DNA of 64,000 nt from Methylocystis rosea SV97 (GCF_000372845.1 NZ_KB889963.1:2055923-2119922); one strand, 5' to 3'. Positions 19,011 through 28,790 are shown, counted from the stretch's first letter. Notes: generated by a model not told the origin, from the letters alone. Program-made: numbers and translations.

Positions 19011-19330
19011 GTTCGCTCCTGTCCGTTTTGCTGGGCAAGAGCCCGCGCAGCATTAAGCTATCTAGCGCGACCGGAGTCGGCGAGCGTCCTGATTTGAGGT
19101 GCCGGTCAGCGCCCCACAACCGTTTGCGCGATCGTCAGCGGTTCGTGGGAGACAGCCGGCCGGTTGAGTTTGGTGGTTTCGCTCAGGGTGAGGGGTCCCG
19201 GCCGTTGGTCAGCTCTCCATCCTGGTGTTTGCCGCTACGATGGCACAATCGCTGCGTAAGTCGGGAAATGGAACACTAGGCGGGAATGTGTCCCAATCCT
19301 GGGCGGGGGCTCACGAGTTGGGCGGGTTGA
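19011..19330. other. Intergenic region without a recognisable gene
   Basis: About 320 bases between the divergent rhomboid and PAS-protein genes. I see no convincing coding frame, RNA gene or repeat. It presumably holds the two divergent promoters, but no clear hexamer pair was identified. Confidence 0.6.
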
Positions 19331-19882
19331 ATGAGATTATCGGTTTCTAGGGAGCTTCACGACTATTGGGGGCGATTGAAGGGAGAACGGACGGCGCCGG
19401 ATCGAGCGGAGATCGATCCCGTCGCGATTCGCCACATTCTGCCCGACATCTTCATCATTGAAGTGGACCCGGAACGCCGACTTCCGCTCCGTCTCTGCGG
19501 CGCTCGGGTTAACGCCCTCTGGCAGCGCGAACAGAAAGGACGCTCCTTCCTTGGATGGTGGCGAGCGCAGCGGCGGGAGGAGGCGGCTGAGGCGATTCGC
19601 CGGGTCATCGACGCCCAAACGCCGCTTATCGCATGCGCCCGGACAGCGCCGTACCGGGATGCGGCGGAACTCGAACTCCTGCTTCTGCCTCTGCATCACT
19701 TCGGCAAGAGCTGTTCGCGCGTGCTGGGGTCGCTTGCGCCGGCACAGCGGCTTGAGTGGATTGGAATTTGTCCCGTGGGATCACTCGACCTGGTCGCCGC
19801 GCGGGTGCTGGAGGACCAGGCGGCGGAGGGCTCAGAAGAGGATTGGCGCCGCGCCGAGATCGCGCCGTTGGCCGATCGCTAG
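19331..19882 (+). CDS. PAS_5-type single-domain protein
   Basis: A 183-residue protein matching the alphaproteobacterial PAS_5 (DUF1488-neighbour type, PF07310-like) pattern: an N-terminal helix LHDYWGRLKGERTAPDRAEIDPVAIRHILPDIFIIEV (in pieces), then LRLCGARVNALWQREQKGRSFLGWW. It has no output domain. Such proteins are abundant in Rhizobiales and of unknown signalling role. The best start is ATG 19331 (MRLSVSRELHDYW). It stands alone, followed by about 400 non-coding bases. Confidence 0.8.
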   Translation: MRLSVSRELHDYWGRLKGERTAPDRAEIDPVAIRHILPDIFIIEVDPERRLPLRLCGARVNALWQREQKGRSFLGWWRAQRREEAAEAIRRVIDAQTPLIACARTAPYRDAAELELLLLPLHHFGKSCSRVLGSLAPAQRLEWIGICPVGSLDLVAARVLEDQAAEGSEEDWRRAEIAPLADR

Positions 19883-20284
19883 CGGCCTTTTCGAGCCAGG
19901 ATGGCCATGAGCCATCGCCTCCAATCACGATCATAGCAGAGCGAAGCCTCACGCTATCAGCGCGTGCCCACCCCCTTTTGCGCTCCATAACGCGAGTCGC
20001 GACGTGAGCGTCCCGGTCAGATGATTTAACGCCTGCCGAAGTCGCGGCTTCGATCAGCCCCTTCGCGGTGGGCGAGATCGAGCCAGTCGATCCACGCGCT
20101 GCGCCATTGTGGCGCCGGCGCCACACCAGCCGGAATTCCGACCGAACGCCCGCCAGATACGGGGCTTTTGGATTGACTGTGCGCGGCCTCGACTGATTGA
20201 GTGCAGTGCATGGCGAGCGATCGCTGAAGGTTTTCAACTAGGCAATCGGGCGAAGGTTTTCCGCCTCAAGCAAAGAGGACACAG
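19883..20284. other. Intergenic region upstream of the porin
   Basis: About 400 bases with several open frames on both strands but none with family resemblance or a convincing start. It likely contains the promoter of the porin at 20285; the porin itself has a strong AGAGGAC ribosome binding site at the end of this stretch. Confidence 0.6.
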
Positions 20285-21232
20285 ATGAAAAAAGCTCTTT
20301 CCGTCGCCGCTCTTATGGTCGCGCTGACGGGCTCGGCTTTGGCGGCCGATCTTCCCAGCTACAAGGCTCCTCCGCCGCCCCCGCTGCCGCCGCCCCCGTT
20401 GTGGAGTGGCTTCTACGTCGGTTTGAACGCCGGCGGGACCTGGGGCAACAGCAACAACATTTGGACGTCGTCAGCCCCGATTTCCTCCTTCCCCGGAAGC
20501 GCCCCTTCGGCGTTATATGCGGCGTATTCCGCGCTCGGCGCTTCGGGCGTTTCGCAGGGCAATACCAGCGGATTCATCGGTGGCGGCCAGATTGGCTATA
20601 ACTGGCAGTTTTGGGGCGGCCGCCTTGTCGCGGGCGTAGAGGCTGACATCCAGGGCGTCGCCAGCAGCAACAGCAACAAGACGTCGGTTACCGCGGCGGG
20701 CGCATTTCCGTTTATCGCCGCCAGCGAAATCGTTACGACCGCGATCACGACCTCGAAGCGGCTCGACTATATCGGCACGGTTCGCGGCCGACTCGGTTGG
20801 CTCTTCACCCCCACGTTGCTTGTTTACGGCACCGGCGGTCTCGCCTACGGCGGCGTCTCGGTGTCGACCGGCATCGCGCAGTTCAACAATGACTGCGCTC
20901 AGTTCCCGGCGGGATGTATCACTAGCTCTGCTTTCTCGTCCGGAACCTTTTCCGACACGCGTGTCGGCTGGACGGCGGGCGCCGGCTTGGAATGGATGTT
21001 CATGCCGAACTGGTCCGCCAAGGTCGAGTATCTGTATTACGATCTCGGCAATGTCAGCTACTCCGGGGGCCTCTTGACGACATTCAGCAATACGCTCACG
21101 GCGTTCCCTGCTGGGAGCCTTATCTCCGGCGTCGTTACGCAGTCCCAGACTCGCTTCAACGGCAACATCGTCCGCGCTGGCGTCAACTATCACTTCAACT
21201 GGGGCGCTGCCCCGATTGTTGCGAAATACTGA
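20285..21232 (+). CDS. OMP31-like outer membrane beta-barrel protein
   Basis: A 315-residue outer membrane protein with a cleavable signal peptide (MKKALSVAALMVALTGSALA, cut before ADLPSY). A striking proline-rich linker follows (PPPPPLPPPP-like), then alternating beta strands with WSGFYVGLNAGGTWG, IGGGQIGYNWQ, and GTVRGRLGW. It ends in the C-terminal barrel strand VNYHFNWGAAPIVAKY. This is the OMP31/OmpA-like 8-stranded family of Rhizobiales. A paralogue lies at 37138. A strong Rho-independent terminator follows, so it is monocistronic and probably abundant. Confidence 0.92.
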   Translation: MKKALSVAALMVALTGSALAADLPSYKAPPPPPLPPPPLWSGFYVGLNAGGTWGNSNNIWTSSAPISSFPGSAPSALYAAYSALGASGVSQGNTSGFIGGGQIGYNWQFWGGRLVAGVEADIQGVASSNSNKTSVTAAGAFPFIAASEIVTTAITTSKRLDYIGTVRGRLGWLFTPTLLVYGTGGLAYGGVSVSTGIAQFNNDCAQFPAGCITSSAFSSGTFSDTRVGWTAGAGLEWMFMPNWSAKVEYLYYDLGNVSYSGGLLTTFSNTLTAFPAGSLISGVVTQSQTRFNGNIVRAGVNYHFNWGAAPIVAKY

Positions 21233-21254
21233 TCCAGCCTGAACAATCGATATG

Positions 21255-21288
21255 AAAGAGCCCGGCCGGTTGGCCGGGCTCTTTTTTT
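21255..21288 (+). terminator. Rho-independent terminator of the OMP31 gene
   Basis: A perfect GC-rich stem (AGAGCCCGGCC / GGCCGGGCTCT) with a 4-base loop followed by seven T residues, 20 bases after the porin stop codon. Confidence 0.95.
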
Positions 21289-21383
21289 GGAAAGGCCTCA
21301 AGCCCCACTTCGTTTTACAGCGGCTGACGCCCATTTCGTAAATCTGATGGCGGCGGCGCATTGCCTAACCTAAGGTGACGCTG

Positions 21384-21396
21384 TATCAAATTGATA
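21384..21396. promoter_or_regulatory. Palindrome overlapping the luxR start
   Basis: A perfect 13-base palindrome TATCAA-A-TTGATA lies exactly over the TTG start of the LuxR-family gene. Its position would let a bound protein block translation or transcription of the luxR-luxI pair. No protein can be assigned; it does not look like a standard 20-base lux box. Confidence 0.4.
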
Positions 21397-22218
21397 ATTG
21401 CTTCCGGCTACAGGCGTCGCGTGTATTGCGAGGATGTTTTCGATCTCATCGATCGGCTCACGCGCGCCGAGAGATTCCCCGTTCCCAACAGCTTCCTCAG
21501 TGAATTCCTGCGGGCGACAGGCCTCGCGAACGTCGCTTACCTCGCCTTCAACATTCCTACAGGGCTCGCCGACCGACCGCTGCTGTCCGCCGTTCATGCC
21601 GCCTCGTGGCGAAAATCCTATGCCCAGGCGCGCCGTATCGATCTCGAGCCCGTCCTCCGGGTTGGGTTCGGCGGGATAATGCCCTTCGATTGGCGCCTGC
21701 TGGATCGAGACGATCCGATAGTTAGTAAACTCGTGGGCGAAGCGCTGGAGCTCGACCTCGGCGCCAATGGCGTCTCCATTCCCCTGCGCGGCCGAAGCGG
21801 CGAATATGCGCTGTTTAGCGTCTGCTGCCCTGAAGACGCTTCATCCCTGCTGGCGCCGCGCCATGACCTGATTCGCCGGCTCATGGCGATAAGCGCGATC
21901 TTTCACGCCGGCGTGCGAGACTCACTTGCCATAGAACACCACGTCGACATGCGGTTGTCGGATCCGGAGTTGGCTTGCCTGCGCCTCAAGGCGAAAGGGA
22001 TCAGCGATCATGAGATCGGGTTGGCGCTTGGCGCTGGTCCAACGGCTGCGCGCTTCTGGCTCGAAACGGCGCGCGCGCGGCTTCACGCCGACTCGGTCGA
22101 CGACGCCGTCGAGGAGGCGTGCCGAATAGGGCTGATTCGCGTCGGCGTTGAACGGCTTCGTTCCGCGATCGAGTCCTCTCCCGCTGACTTTTCTTCGATC
22201 AATCGGCGGGAGCGATGA
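21391..22218 (+). CDS. LuxR-family autoinducer-binding transcription regulator
   Basis: A protein of about 275 residues with an N-terminal autoinducer-binding domain (about 10-185; includes the WRKSYAQ and PFDWRLLD segments) and a C-terminal helix-turn-helix (about 190-260). The latter reads LSDPELACLRLKAKGISDHEIGLALG, the LuxR HTH pattern, but the recognition helix (GPTAARFWLETARARL) departs from the usual ERTVNFHL. It starts at TTG 21391, or GTG 21421 if the first ten residues are not used. It overlaps the downstream acyl-homoserine lactone synthase by an ATGA, so receptor and synthase are co-translated. Confidence 0.85.
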   Translation: MIIASGYRRRVYCEDVFDLIDRLTRAERFPVPNSFLSEFLRATGLANVAYLAFNIPTGLADRPLLSAVHAASWRKSYAQARRIDLEPVLRVGFGGIMPFDWRLLDRDDPIVSKLVGEALELDLGANGVSIPLRGRSGEYALFSVCCPEDASSLLAPRHDLIRRLMAISAIFHAGVRDSLAIEHHVDMRLSDPELACLRLKAKGISDHEIGLALGAGPTAARFWLETARARLHADSVDDAVEEACRIGLIRVGVERLRSAIESSPADFSSINRRER

Positions 22219-22871
22219 TCGCGCTGCTGCCTGGCGAATCGCGCGCGCTTTTTCCCCGTCTGATGGATGAGATGTATGACCTGCGCCTCGGCGCTGCTCG
22301 CGCGCATGCCGGTCGGCCGTCCGCTGCGGTCCATCGCTTGGCGGTCGTCGATTATTTTGATTCGCTTGATCCGCTCTACGTTCTTGCGCTCGACGAAATG
22401 GAAGGCGTCGCGGGAGCGCTGAGGGTTCTGCCGACTACCGGCGTCACGATGTTGAACGACGGCTTCGCGGGAGCGGCGCTGGATGGTCTGCGCGTCGAAA
22501 GCCCACTGATTTGGGAAGCGAGTCGTTTGACGCTCCGCGCCGCCGGAGATTCTCCCGCGACGGAGGCGGCCATAGATCGCACGATCGGTCAGCTAGGCGT
22601 CGCGTTGAATGCGATCGCCCAAACCGCCGCGCTGACGCATGTGATCGGCGTTTTCGACAGGTCGATGCATCGGCTGCTGTCGCATCGTGGCTGCGCCGGC
22701 GAAACATTAGCCCCGCAGATGCGCATCGACGGCGCTGACATGTTTGCTGTGCTCTATGAAGTCGGCGCTGCGATGGACGCGCCATTCAGAAGTCTTGCGG
22801 GCGACGCCTCGGCGCCGCCGATCAATCTTGCCGATCTGGAACGTCTGCGCCAGACGAACTGCAGGTCATGA
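22215..22871 (+). CDS. LuxI-family acyl-homoserine lactone synthase, divergent
   Basis: A 218-residue autoinducer synthase. Conserved LuxI features are MDEMYDLR near the start, DYFDSLDPLYVLALDE (the Asp pair), AGALRVLPTTG with the conserved Arg, and IWEASRL with the Glu-x-Ser-Arg core. The usual aromatic residues of the N-terminal R-x-x-x-F...W block are missing (the region reads LRLGAARAHAGR), so the acyl donor pocket may be unusual. It would make a lactone signal from S-adenosylmethionine and an acyl-ACP or acyl-CoA, read by the coupled LuxR protein. No other operon gene follows. Confidence 0.82.
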   Translation: MIALLPGESRALFPRLMDEMYDLRLGAARAHAGRPSAAVHRLAVVDYFDSLDPLYVLALDEMEGVAGALRVLPTTGVTMLNDGFAGAALDGLRVESPLIWEASRLTLRAAGDSPATEAAIDRTIGQLGVALNAIAQTAALTHVIGVFDRSMHRLLSHRGCAGETLAPQMRIDGADMFAVLYEVGAAMDAPFRSLAGDASAPPINLADLERLRQTNCRS

Positions 22872-22985
22872 GCAGAGCACCCTCGCGCCGGGCGAGCCTC
22901 CGAGGGGCAATTTAAAAAATCAGGACGTCGGCGTCTCGCCGCAGGGCGGCGAGCGACGCTTTTTAGAGGAGTGGCCGCGAGAGGG

Positions 22986-23069
22986 TCAGGCGTTCACGAA
23001 CGCGGTGATCGCAAGCGTGATGGCGGCGGCCGCGGCAAAAATTGAGAGAATCGCTGAGATCGCATTCAT
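22986..23069 (-). CDS. Possible 27-residue membrane peptide
   Basis: A very short ORF (MNAISAILSIFAAAAAITLA then ITAFVNA) that would form one hydrophobic helix, preceded by AGGAC nine bases upstream of ATG 23069. Small membrane peptides of this style are frequent in Rhizobiales. Nothing else in the 430 bases between luxI and the LOV regulator is recognisable. Evidence is weak. Confidence 0.3.
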   Translation of the reverse strand: MNAISAILSIFAAAAAITLAITAFVNA

Positions 23070-23298
23070 GGCTTTGTCCTGTGGCTCGCTGCCTATTGAG
23101 GAAACGAAGAGCCGCATCTGAGGCAGGCGCGACAAATTAGCGCACCGACTTAGAAATATGCCAAGTAGGAAAAGGTTTTGCGATGCACCTGCCACGCCGC
23201 TCAAAAGAGCGCTGCACTGTTTCGGCTTGCGGCCAGTAATCCGGCTCTAAACAACGGTTAGTCGGCTCGGCTTCAGCGTCTGTGCGCCGCAATGACGA

Positions 23299-24765
23299 TT
23301 AATCCGTCAAAGACATAAGCTTCGCTTTAAGGTCGCCGATTTCCAGTTCGGCCTGCACCTGATCGCTGACGTCATATTGCACGCCGAGGAAATACAGCAG
23401 ACGGCCGTCGGCGTCGAAGAGCGGCGTGATGTTGAGCTTGTTGTGAAAGAGCGCGCCATCCTTGCGATAATTGCGCAGCGTGACTTCGATCTGTTCTCGA
23501 TTGCGGATCGCTTCGCGCAGCCGCAGTCTTCCTTCTTGGTCGCGGTCGTCGCCCTGAAGAAAGCGGCAGTTGCGTCCGATAATCTCGTCGAGTTCATAGC
23601 CGGTGATCCGCATGAACGGTCGATTGGCGTAAATGATCGGCGAATCTTCGAGGTCTGGGTCCGCGAGCGTGACCCCGTTGACGCAGGCGTCGAATATGGT
23701 CGTCAGCATTTTCGGAATGATTTCCGCTTCCTTGCGCAGGGCGAAAAGCTGGCCTTTGTTCTGGCTTCTGGCGCGCGCCCACACCCGATAGGCGCTCGGC
23801 GCCATGCCGGCGAAACGCCGGAACGCGCGCCGAAAACTCGCCTCGTCGGCGAAGCCGGCGCTGGAGGCCAGCTCCTTGACTGGCTTGGCGCTGGTTTCCA
23901 GCAACATGCGCGCAGTCTCGACGCGTATCCGATCGATGAAGGTCTTCGGCGACTCTCCGGAGGCCAGTTTGAGCCTGCGATGCAGCGTTCGCTCGGACGT
24001 CGAAAGCGCTCGTGCGAGCTCCTGAGCGCTCATTGACGAGTTGGACTGCCGAACGATTCGCTCGGCATCGGACAAAAAGGCGCCGGCGCCTTCGTTCAGC
24101 CCTGTTGTGTTGTAAACGGTCGGGTCGAGCTGCGCGCCTTTGAAGGGCGCAGCCTCGCCCAGGGTGAACTCCGCCGCGATCCGCGCCGCATCGACCCCGC
24201 AAAGCTCACGAACGACATGCAGAGCGACGTCGATCCACGACAAGGGGCCGGCGGCGGTGACCACTCGACGGTCCTCGATCAGCCGCGCGCCCCAGGCGGC
24301 GTCGATTCGGGCATACCGCTGCTTCAGCTCCTCATGATGCCGCCAGCTCGTCGTGCAGCGGCGGCCATCGAGAAGACCCGCCTCACCAAGAAGAAAAACG
24401 CCCGTTCCACAGCCTGCGATGAGCGCCCCGCGCACATGGTGGCGCCGTAGCCAGGCGGCCGTCGCGCCAAAGCGCGACATGTCCGGGGGCTTCCCGTCCT
24501 CGCCTGGCCAGAAACTCGGCACGATGATCGCGTCGCAGTTCGTGATGGCCTCGAACGACGCGGCGACGGGGAAGCTCGCCCCCGCGCGATCGCGGATCGA
24601 CTCGCCGTCCGCGCTTGCCGCAACGACATAGAAAGGATCTTCAGCGCTTTCAGCGGGCGCGGCGGCGCGAACGACCGCGCGCCGCGCGAGCGTCAAAACA
24701 TCCGTCAGTCCCGAGAAAGCCGAGCCCAGGCATTCATTTAGGCCGGCGATGACAATCTTTCTCAT
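23299..24765 (-). CDS. GATase1-AraC transcription regulator with C-terminal LOV photosensor domain
   Basis: A 488-residue three-domain protein. Residues 1-185 are a DJ-1/PfpI (GATase1-like) domain of the GlxA/FtrA group (ALIAGCGTGVFLLGEAGLLDG, Cys119). Residues 235-333 are an AraC double helix-turn-helix (LSTSERTLHRRLKLASGESP; VKELASSAGFADEASFRRAF). Residues about 352-475 are a PAS domain of the LOV type. It has the flavin-adduct Cys400 in GRNCRFLQG, plus Asn432 (NYRKDG), Asn442 and Gln463 (GVQYDVSD), the full FMN-binding set. It would be a blue-light-responsive DNA-binding regulator. It is transcribed divergently from ftsH across 172 bases. The LOV-containing C-terminus is unusual for AraC proteins. 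Confidence 0.93.
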   Translation of the reverse strand: MRKIVIAGLNECLGSAFSGLTDVLTLARRAVVRAAAPAESAEDPFYVVAASADGESIRDRAGASFPVAASFEAITNCDAIIVPSFWPGEDGKPPDMSRFGATAAWLRRHHVRGALIAGCGTGVFLLGEAGLLDGRRCTTSWRHHEELKQRYARIDAAWGARLIEDRRVVTAAGPLSWIDVALHVVRELCGVDAARIAAEFTLGEAAPFKGAQLDPTVYNTTGLNEGAGAFLSDAERIVRQSNSSMSAQELARALSTSERTLHRRLKLASGESPKTFIDRIRVETARMLLETSAKPVKELASSAGFADEASFRRAFRRFAGMAPSAYRVWARARSQNKGQLFALRKEAEIIPKMLTTIFDACVNGVTLADPDLEDSPIIYANRPFMRITGYELDEIIGRNCRFLQGDDRDQEGRLRLREAIRNREQIEVTLRNYRKDGALFHNKLNITPLFDADGRLLYFLGVQYDVSDQVQAELEIGDLKAKLMSLTD

Positions 24766-24937
24766 CCGCTCAACTTTTGGCGAATTATGACGCCTGTTTG
24801 GCTATTGCGCCATCCTGACCTAGATTACTTCTAATCTCATCCTGCGCTAGTCGAGGCATCTTCGGCTTCCGGTGGGGGATGCATACATATTGACGACGAC
24901 GCCCCGGCCCGCCGCGGCTCTCGTCATGGAGGTGAAA

Positions 24938-26854
<1,917 letters not shown>

Positions 26855-26876
26855 ACTGTGGCGATTGAAAAGAAAG

Positions 26877-26904
26877 GCCCGGCGTCTGCGCCGGGCTTTT
26901 TTTT
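26877..26904 (+). terminator. Rho-independent terminator after ftsH
   Basis: Stem GCCCGGCG / CGCCGGGC with a short loop followed by eight T residues, 22 bases after the ftsH stop. It separates ftsH from pmoC transcription. Confidence 0.95.
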
Positions 26905-27019
26905 GCAACGCGAGAGGATCGGAAGCGCGGTTTCAAGCTCCTCCGCGTGGCGGGTTCTGCGCCGTATTTGGCGACAAAGTCACTGTTTCAATGCGCCATA
27001 ACAAGCAAAATGCGTCAGC

Positions 27020-27040
27020 CTCGAAGAGCGTCTCTTCGAG
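27020..27040 (+). promoter_or_regulatory. Leader hairpin upstream of pmoC
   Basis: A perfect 9-base inverted repeat, CTCGAAGAG-CGT-CTCTTCGAG, ends 23 bases before the pmoC ATG and just before its ribosome binding site (GGAGGAG). There is no T run, so it is not a terminator. A 5' hairpin of this kind may stabilise the mRNA or control translation of pmoC. Confidence 0.6.
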
Positions 27041-27063
27041 ACAAATTTTATGGAGGAGTCATA

Positions 27064-27834
27064 ATGAGCTCAACGACTGACACAGCAGCCCGCGCTGCTG
27101 CTGGCACGGAAGCTGTAGTAGACCTGAAGGGCATGTGGATCGGCTTGGCCGTTCTGAACGGGTTCTATCTGGTCGTCCGGATTTACGAGCAGGTTTTTGG
27201 CTGGCGCGCCGGCCTTGATTCGTTCGCTCCGGAGTTTCAGACATATTGGATGTCGATCCTTTGGACCGAGATTCCGCTTGAGCTGATCTCCGGCATTGGC
27301 CTTGCGGGCTTTCTTTGGAAGACGCGCACGCGCGACTTCTCGAACCTGGCGCCGCGCGAAGAGATGCGCCGCCTGGTTGTCGAAGTGCAATGGCTGGTTG
27401 TTTACGCCGCGGCCATTTACTGGGGCGCGTCGTTCTTCACCGAGCAGGACGGCACCTGGCACATGACGGTGATTCGCGACACGGACTTCACGCCGTCGCA
27501 CATCATCGAGTTCTACATGAGCTACCCGATTTACTCGGTGATCGCGGTCGGCGGCTTCTTCTATGCGAAGACGCGTCTTCCGTATTTCTCCAAGGGCTAT
27601 TCGGTCGCCTATCTGATCGTGGCGATTGGCCCGTTCATGATCATCCCGAACGTCGGCCTGAATGAGTGGGGCCACACGTTCTGGTTCATGGAAGAACTGT
27701 TCGTTGCGCCGCTGCATTGGGGCTTCGTGTTCTTCGGCTGGATGGCGCTCGGCGTGTTCGGCGTCGTGCTTCAGCTGCTGATGAACATTCAGCGCCTGAT
27801 CGGCAAGGAAGGCGTCGCCCTCCTGACCGAGTAA
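27064..27834 (+). CDS. pmoC: Particulate methane monooxygenase subunit C, orphan copy
   Basis: A 256-residue, six-helix membrane subunit of particulate methane monooxygenase, which oxidises methane to methanol in intracytoplasmic membranes. The copper-site ligands are intact: Asp129 and His133 in EQDGTWHMT and His146 in FTPSHIIEFYMSYP. The conserved PNVGLNEWGHTFWFMEEL block is also complete. ATG 27064 follows ATGGAGGAGTCATA; the longer frame from 26947 is not supported. No pmoA or pmoB follows: the gene is flanked by hairpins and small ORFs. Stand-alone pmoC copies are known in type II methanotrophs and were reported as important for growth in some strains. A diagnostic gene for the host. Confidence 0.97.
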   Translation: MSSTTDTAARAAAGTEAVVDLKGMWIGLAVLNGFYLVVRIYEQVFGWRAGLDSFAPEFQTYWMSILWTEIPLELISGIGLAGFLWKTRTRDFSNLAPREEMRRLVVEVQWLVVYAAAIYWGASFFTEQDGTWHMTVIRDTDFTPSHIIEFYMSYPIYSVIAVGGFFYAKTRLPYFSKGYSVAYLIVAIGPFMIIPNVGLNEWGHTFWFMEELFVAPLHWGFVFFGWMALGVFGVVLQLLMNIQRLIGKEGVALLTE

Positions 27835-27844
27835 TCCGAGACTT

Positions 27845-27870
27845 CGCCGCCCGCTTTAAGGCGGGCGGCG
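27845..27870 (+). promoter_or_regulatory. Stable hairpin at the 3' end of pmoC
   Basis: A 10-base perfect stem CGCCGCCCGC / GCGGGCGGCG with a 6-base loop, 11 bases after the pmoC stop. It is followed by A-rich sequence rather than a T run, so it is more likely an mRNA-protecting or pausing structure than an intrinsic terminator. It may allow read-through into the small ORF at 27896. Confidence 0.6.
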
Positions 27871-27895
27871 TCAAAACAAAAAGGGAGAAGCTCCT

Positions 27896-28021
27896 ATGGT
27901 TGTCGTCATGCTGCTGCTGGCCGCGGCGCTCTCGCCGCTCTGCTTCCTGTATGCCGCGCCGCGTCGGCTCCCGCAGCGCGCCCGCTGCGAATTCGCGCCT
28001 TCGCGACGTCGCCAGGATTAG
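27896..28021 (+). CDS. Small hydrophobic-basic ORF behind pmoC (41 aa)
   Basis: A 41-codon ORF (MVVVMLLLAAALSPLCFLYA, then an Arg-rich tail) with a ribosome binding site AAGGGAGAAG six bases before ATG 27896. The N-terminal hydrophobic helix suggests a membrane micropeptide with a cytosolic basic tail. It sits just behind the pmoC hairpin and could be co-expressed with pmoC. No family recognised. Confidence 0.45.
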   Translation: MVVVMLLLAAALSPLCFLYAAPRRLPQRARCEFAPSRRRQD

Positions 28022-28203
28022 TTGTCTTGATGGAAGGCTGGCCCGCCGACTTCGCTGTGAACGCGATGACGGCGGAGCTCGCCGACCGATGTGAGGTCTC
28101 TTCATTCGCCTCAGCCGCTCACCGGCGCATTGTCTTGCTTTTTTCACTGAACTAGATCGTCAATGGCGGCGCGCGAGATCCGCGCGCGGAACAGGAGAGG
28201 CCA

Positions 28204-28701
28204 ATGAATGATCTTCTCGTGATTGCATTTTCGTCGGAAGAAAAGGCCGAAGAAGTTCGGCAGAAGCTCTTCACCATGCAGAAGGAATATCTGATCGAAC
28301 TCGGCGACGCGGTCGTCGCCGTAAAGAATGCCGATGGCGCGATAAAGCTCAATCAGCTTTTCAACACAACCGCCCTTGGCGGAGTTTCCGGCGCTTTTTG
28401 GGGCGCTCTGATCGGATTGATCTTTATGATGCCGCTCGCAGGCGCCGCGATCGGCGCCGGCGCCGGCGCCGTCTCGGGCGCGCTGACCGACTTTGGCATT
28501 GACGACAAATTCATGAAGGACGTAGCGGCCGCGGTTCCGCCCGGCGGCGCCGCGCTGTTCCTGCTCGTGCGCAAGATGACGACCGACAAGGTTCTCGAAG
28601 GACTGAAAGGAGTCGGCGGCGTGGTGCTGCGGACGTCGTTCGATAAATCCAAGGACGACGCCATCCGCGCGGCGCTCGCGGCGCAGCCGGCCTCTACCTA
28701 G
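28204..28701 (+). CDS. DUF1269-family membrane protein
   Basis: A 165-residue protein of the DUF1269 family. It has an N-terminal ferredoxin-like domain (LLVIAFSSEEKAEEVRQKL, DAVVAVKNADGAIKLNQ) and a Gly/Ala-rich glycine-zipper membrane segment (GAFWGALIGLIFMMPLAGAAIGAGAGAVSGALTD in pieces). The C-terminal repeat of the alpha-beta unit is GGAALFLLVRKMTTDKVLEGL. Members are common in bacteria, often stress-induced; function unknown. A strong AGGAGAGGCC ribosome binding site precedes the ATG. A GC-rich inverted repeat lies just after the stop. Confidence 0.88.
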   Translation: MNDLLVIAFSSEEKAEEVRQKLFTMQKEYLIELGDAVVAVKNADGAIKLNQLFNTTALGGVSGAFWGALIGLIFMMPLAGAAIGAGAGAVSGALTDFGIDDKFMKDVAAAVPPGGAALFLLVRKMTTDKVLEGLKGVGGVVLRTSFDKSKDDAIRAALAAQPAST

Positions 28702-28739
28702 ACGGACTGCGCGCCGAATGGCTCTTCGGCGCGCACCTC

Positions 28740-28790
28740 TTTAGACCGCTTCCGATCACATGGAATCATGTGATCGGGAAGCGCTCTAAA
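28740..28790. repeat. Palindromic intergenic repeat (Rhizobiales REP-like)
   Basis: A 51-base imperfect palindrome: outer arms TTTAGACCGCTTCC / GGGAAGCGCTCTAAA and inner arms GATCACATG / CATGTGATC around GAAT. It is followed by TCAAAATGTTGGAGCAGG. Elements of this design are scattered between genes in Rhizobiales and relatives. It lies between the convergent DUF1269 and 28848 genes and could serve as a bidirectional terminator. Confidence 0.7.

Noticed and set aside
28030-28155. 41-codon ORF after the pmoC micropeptide
   Set aside because: No ribosome binding site and no protein-like pattern.
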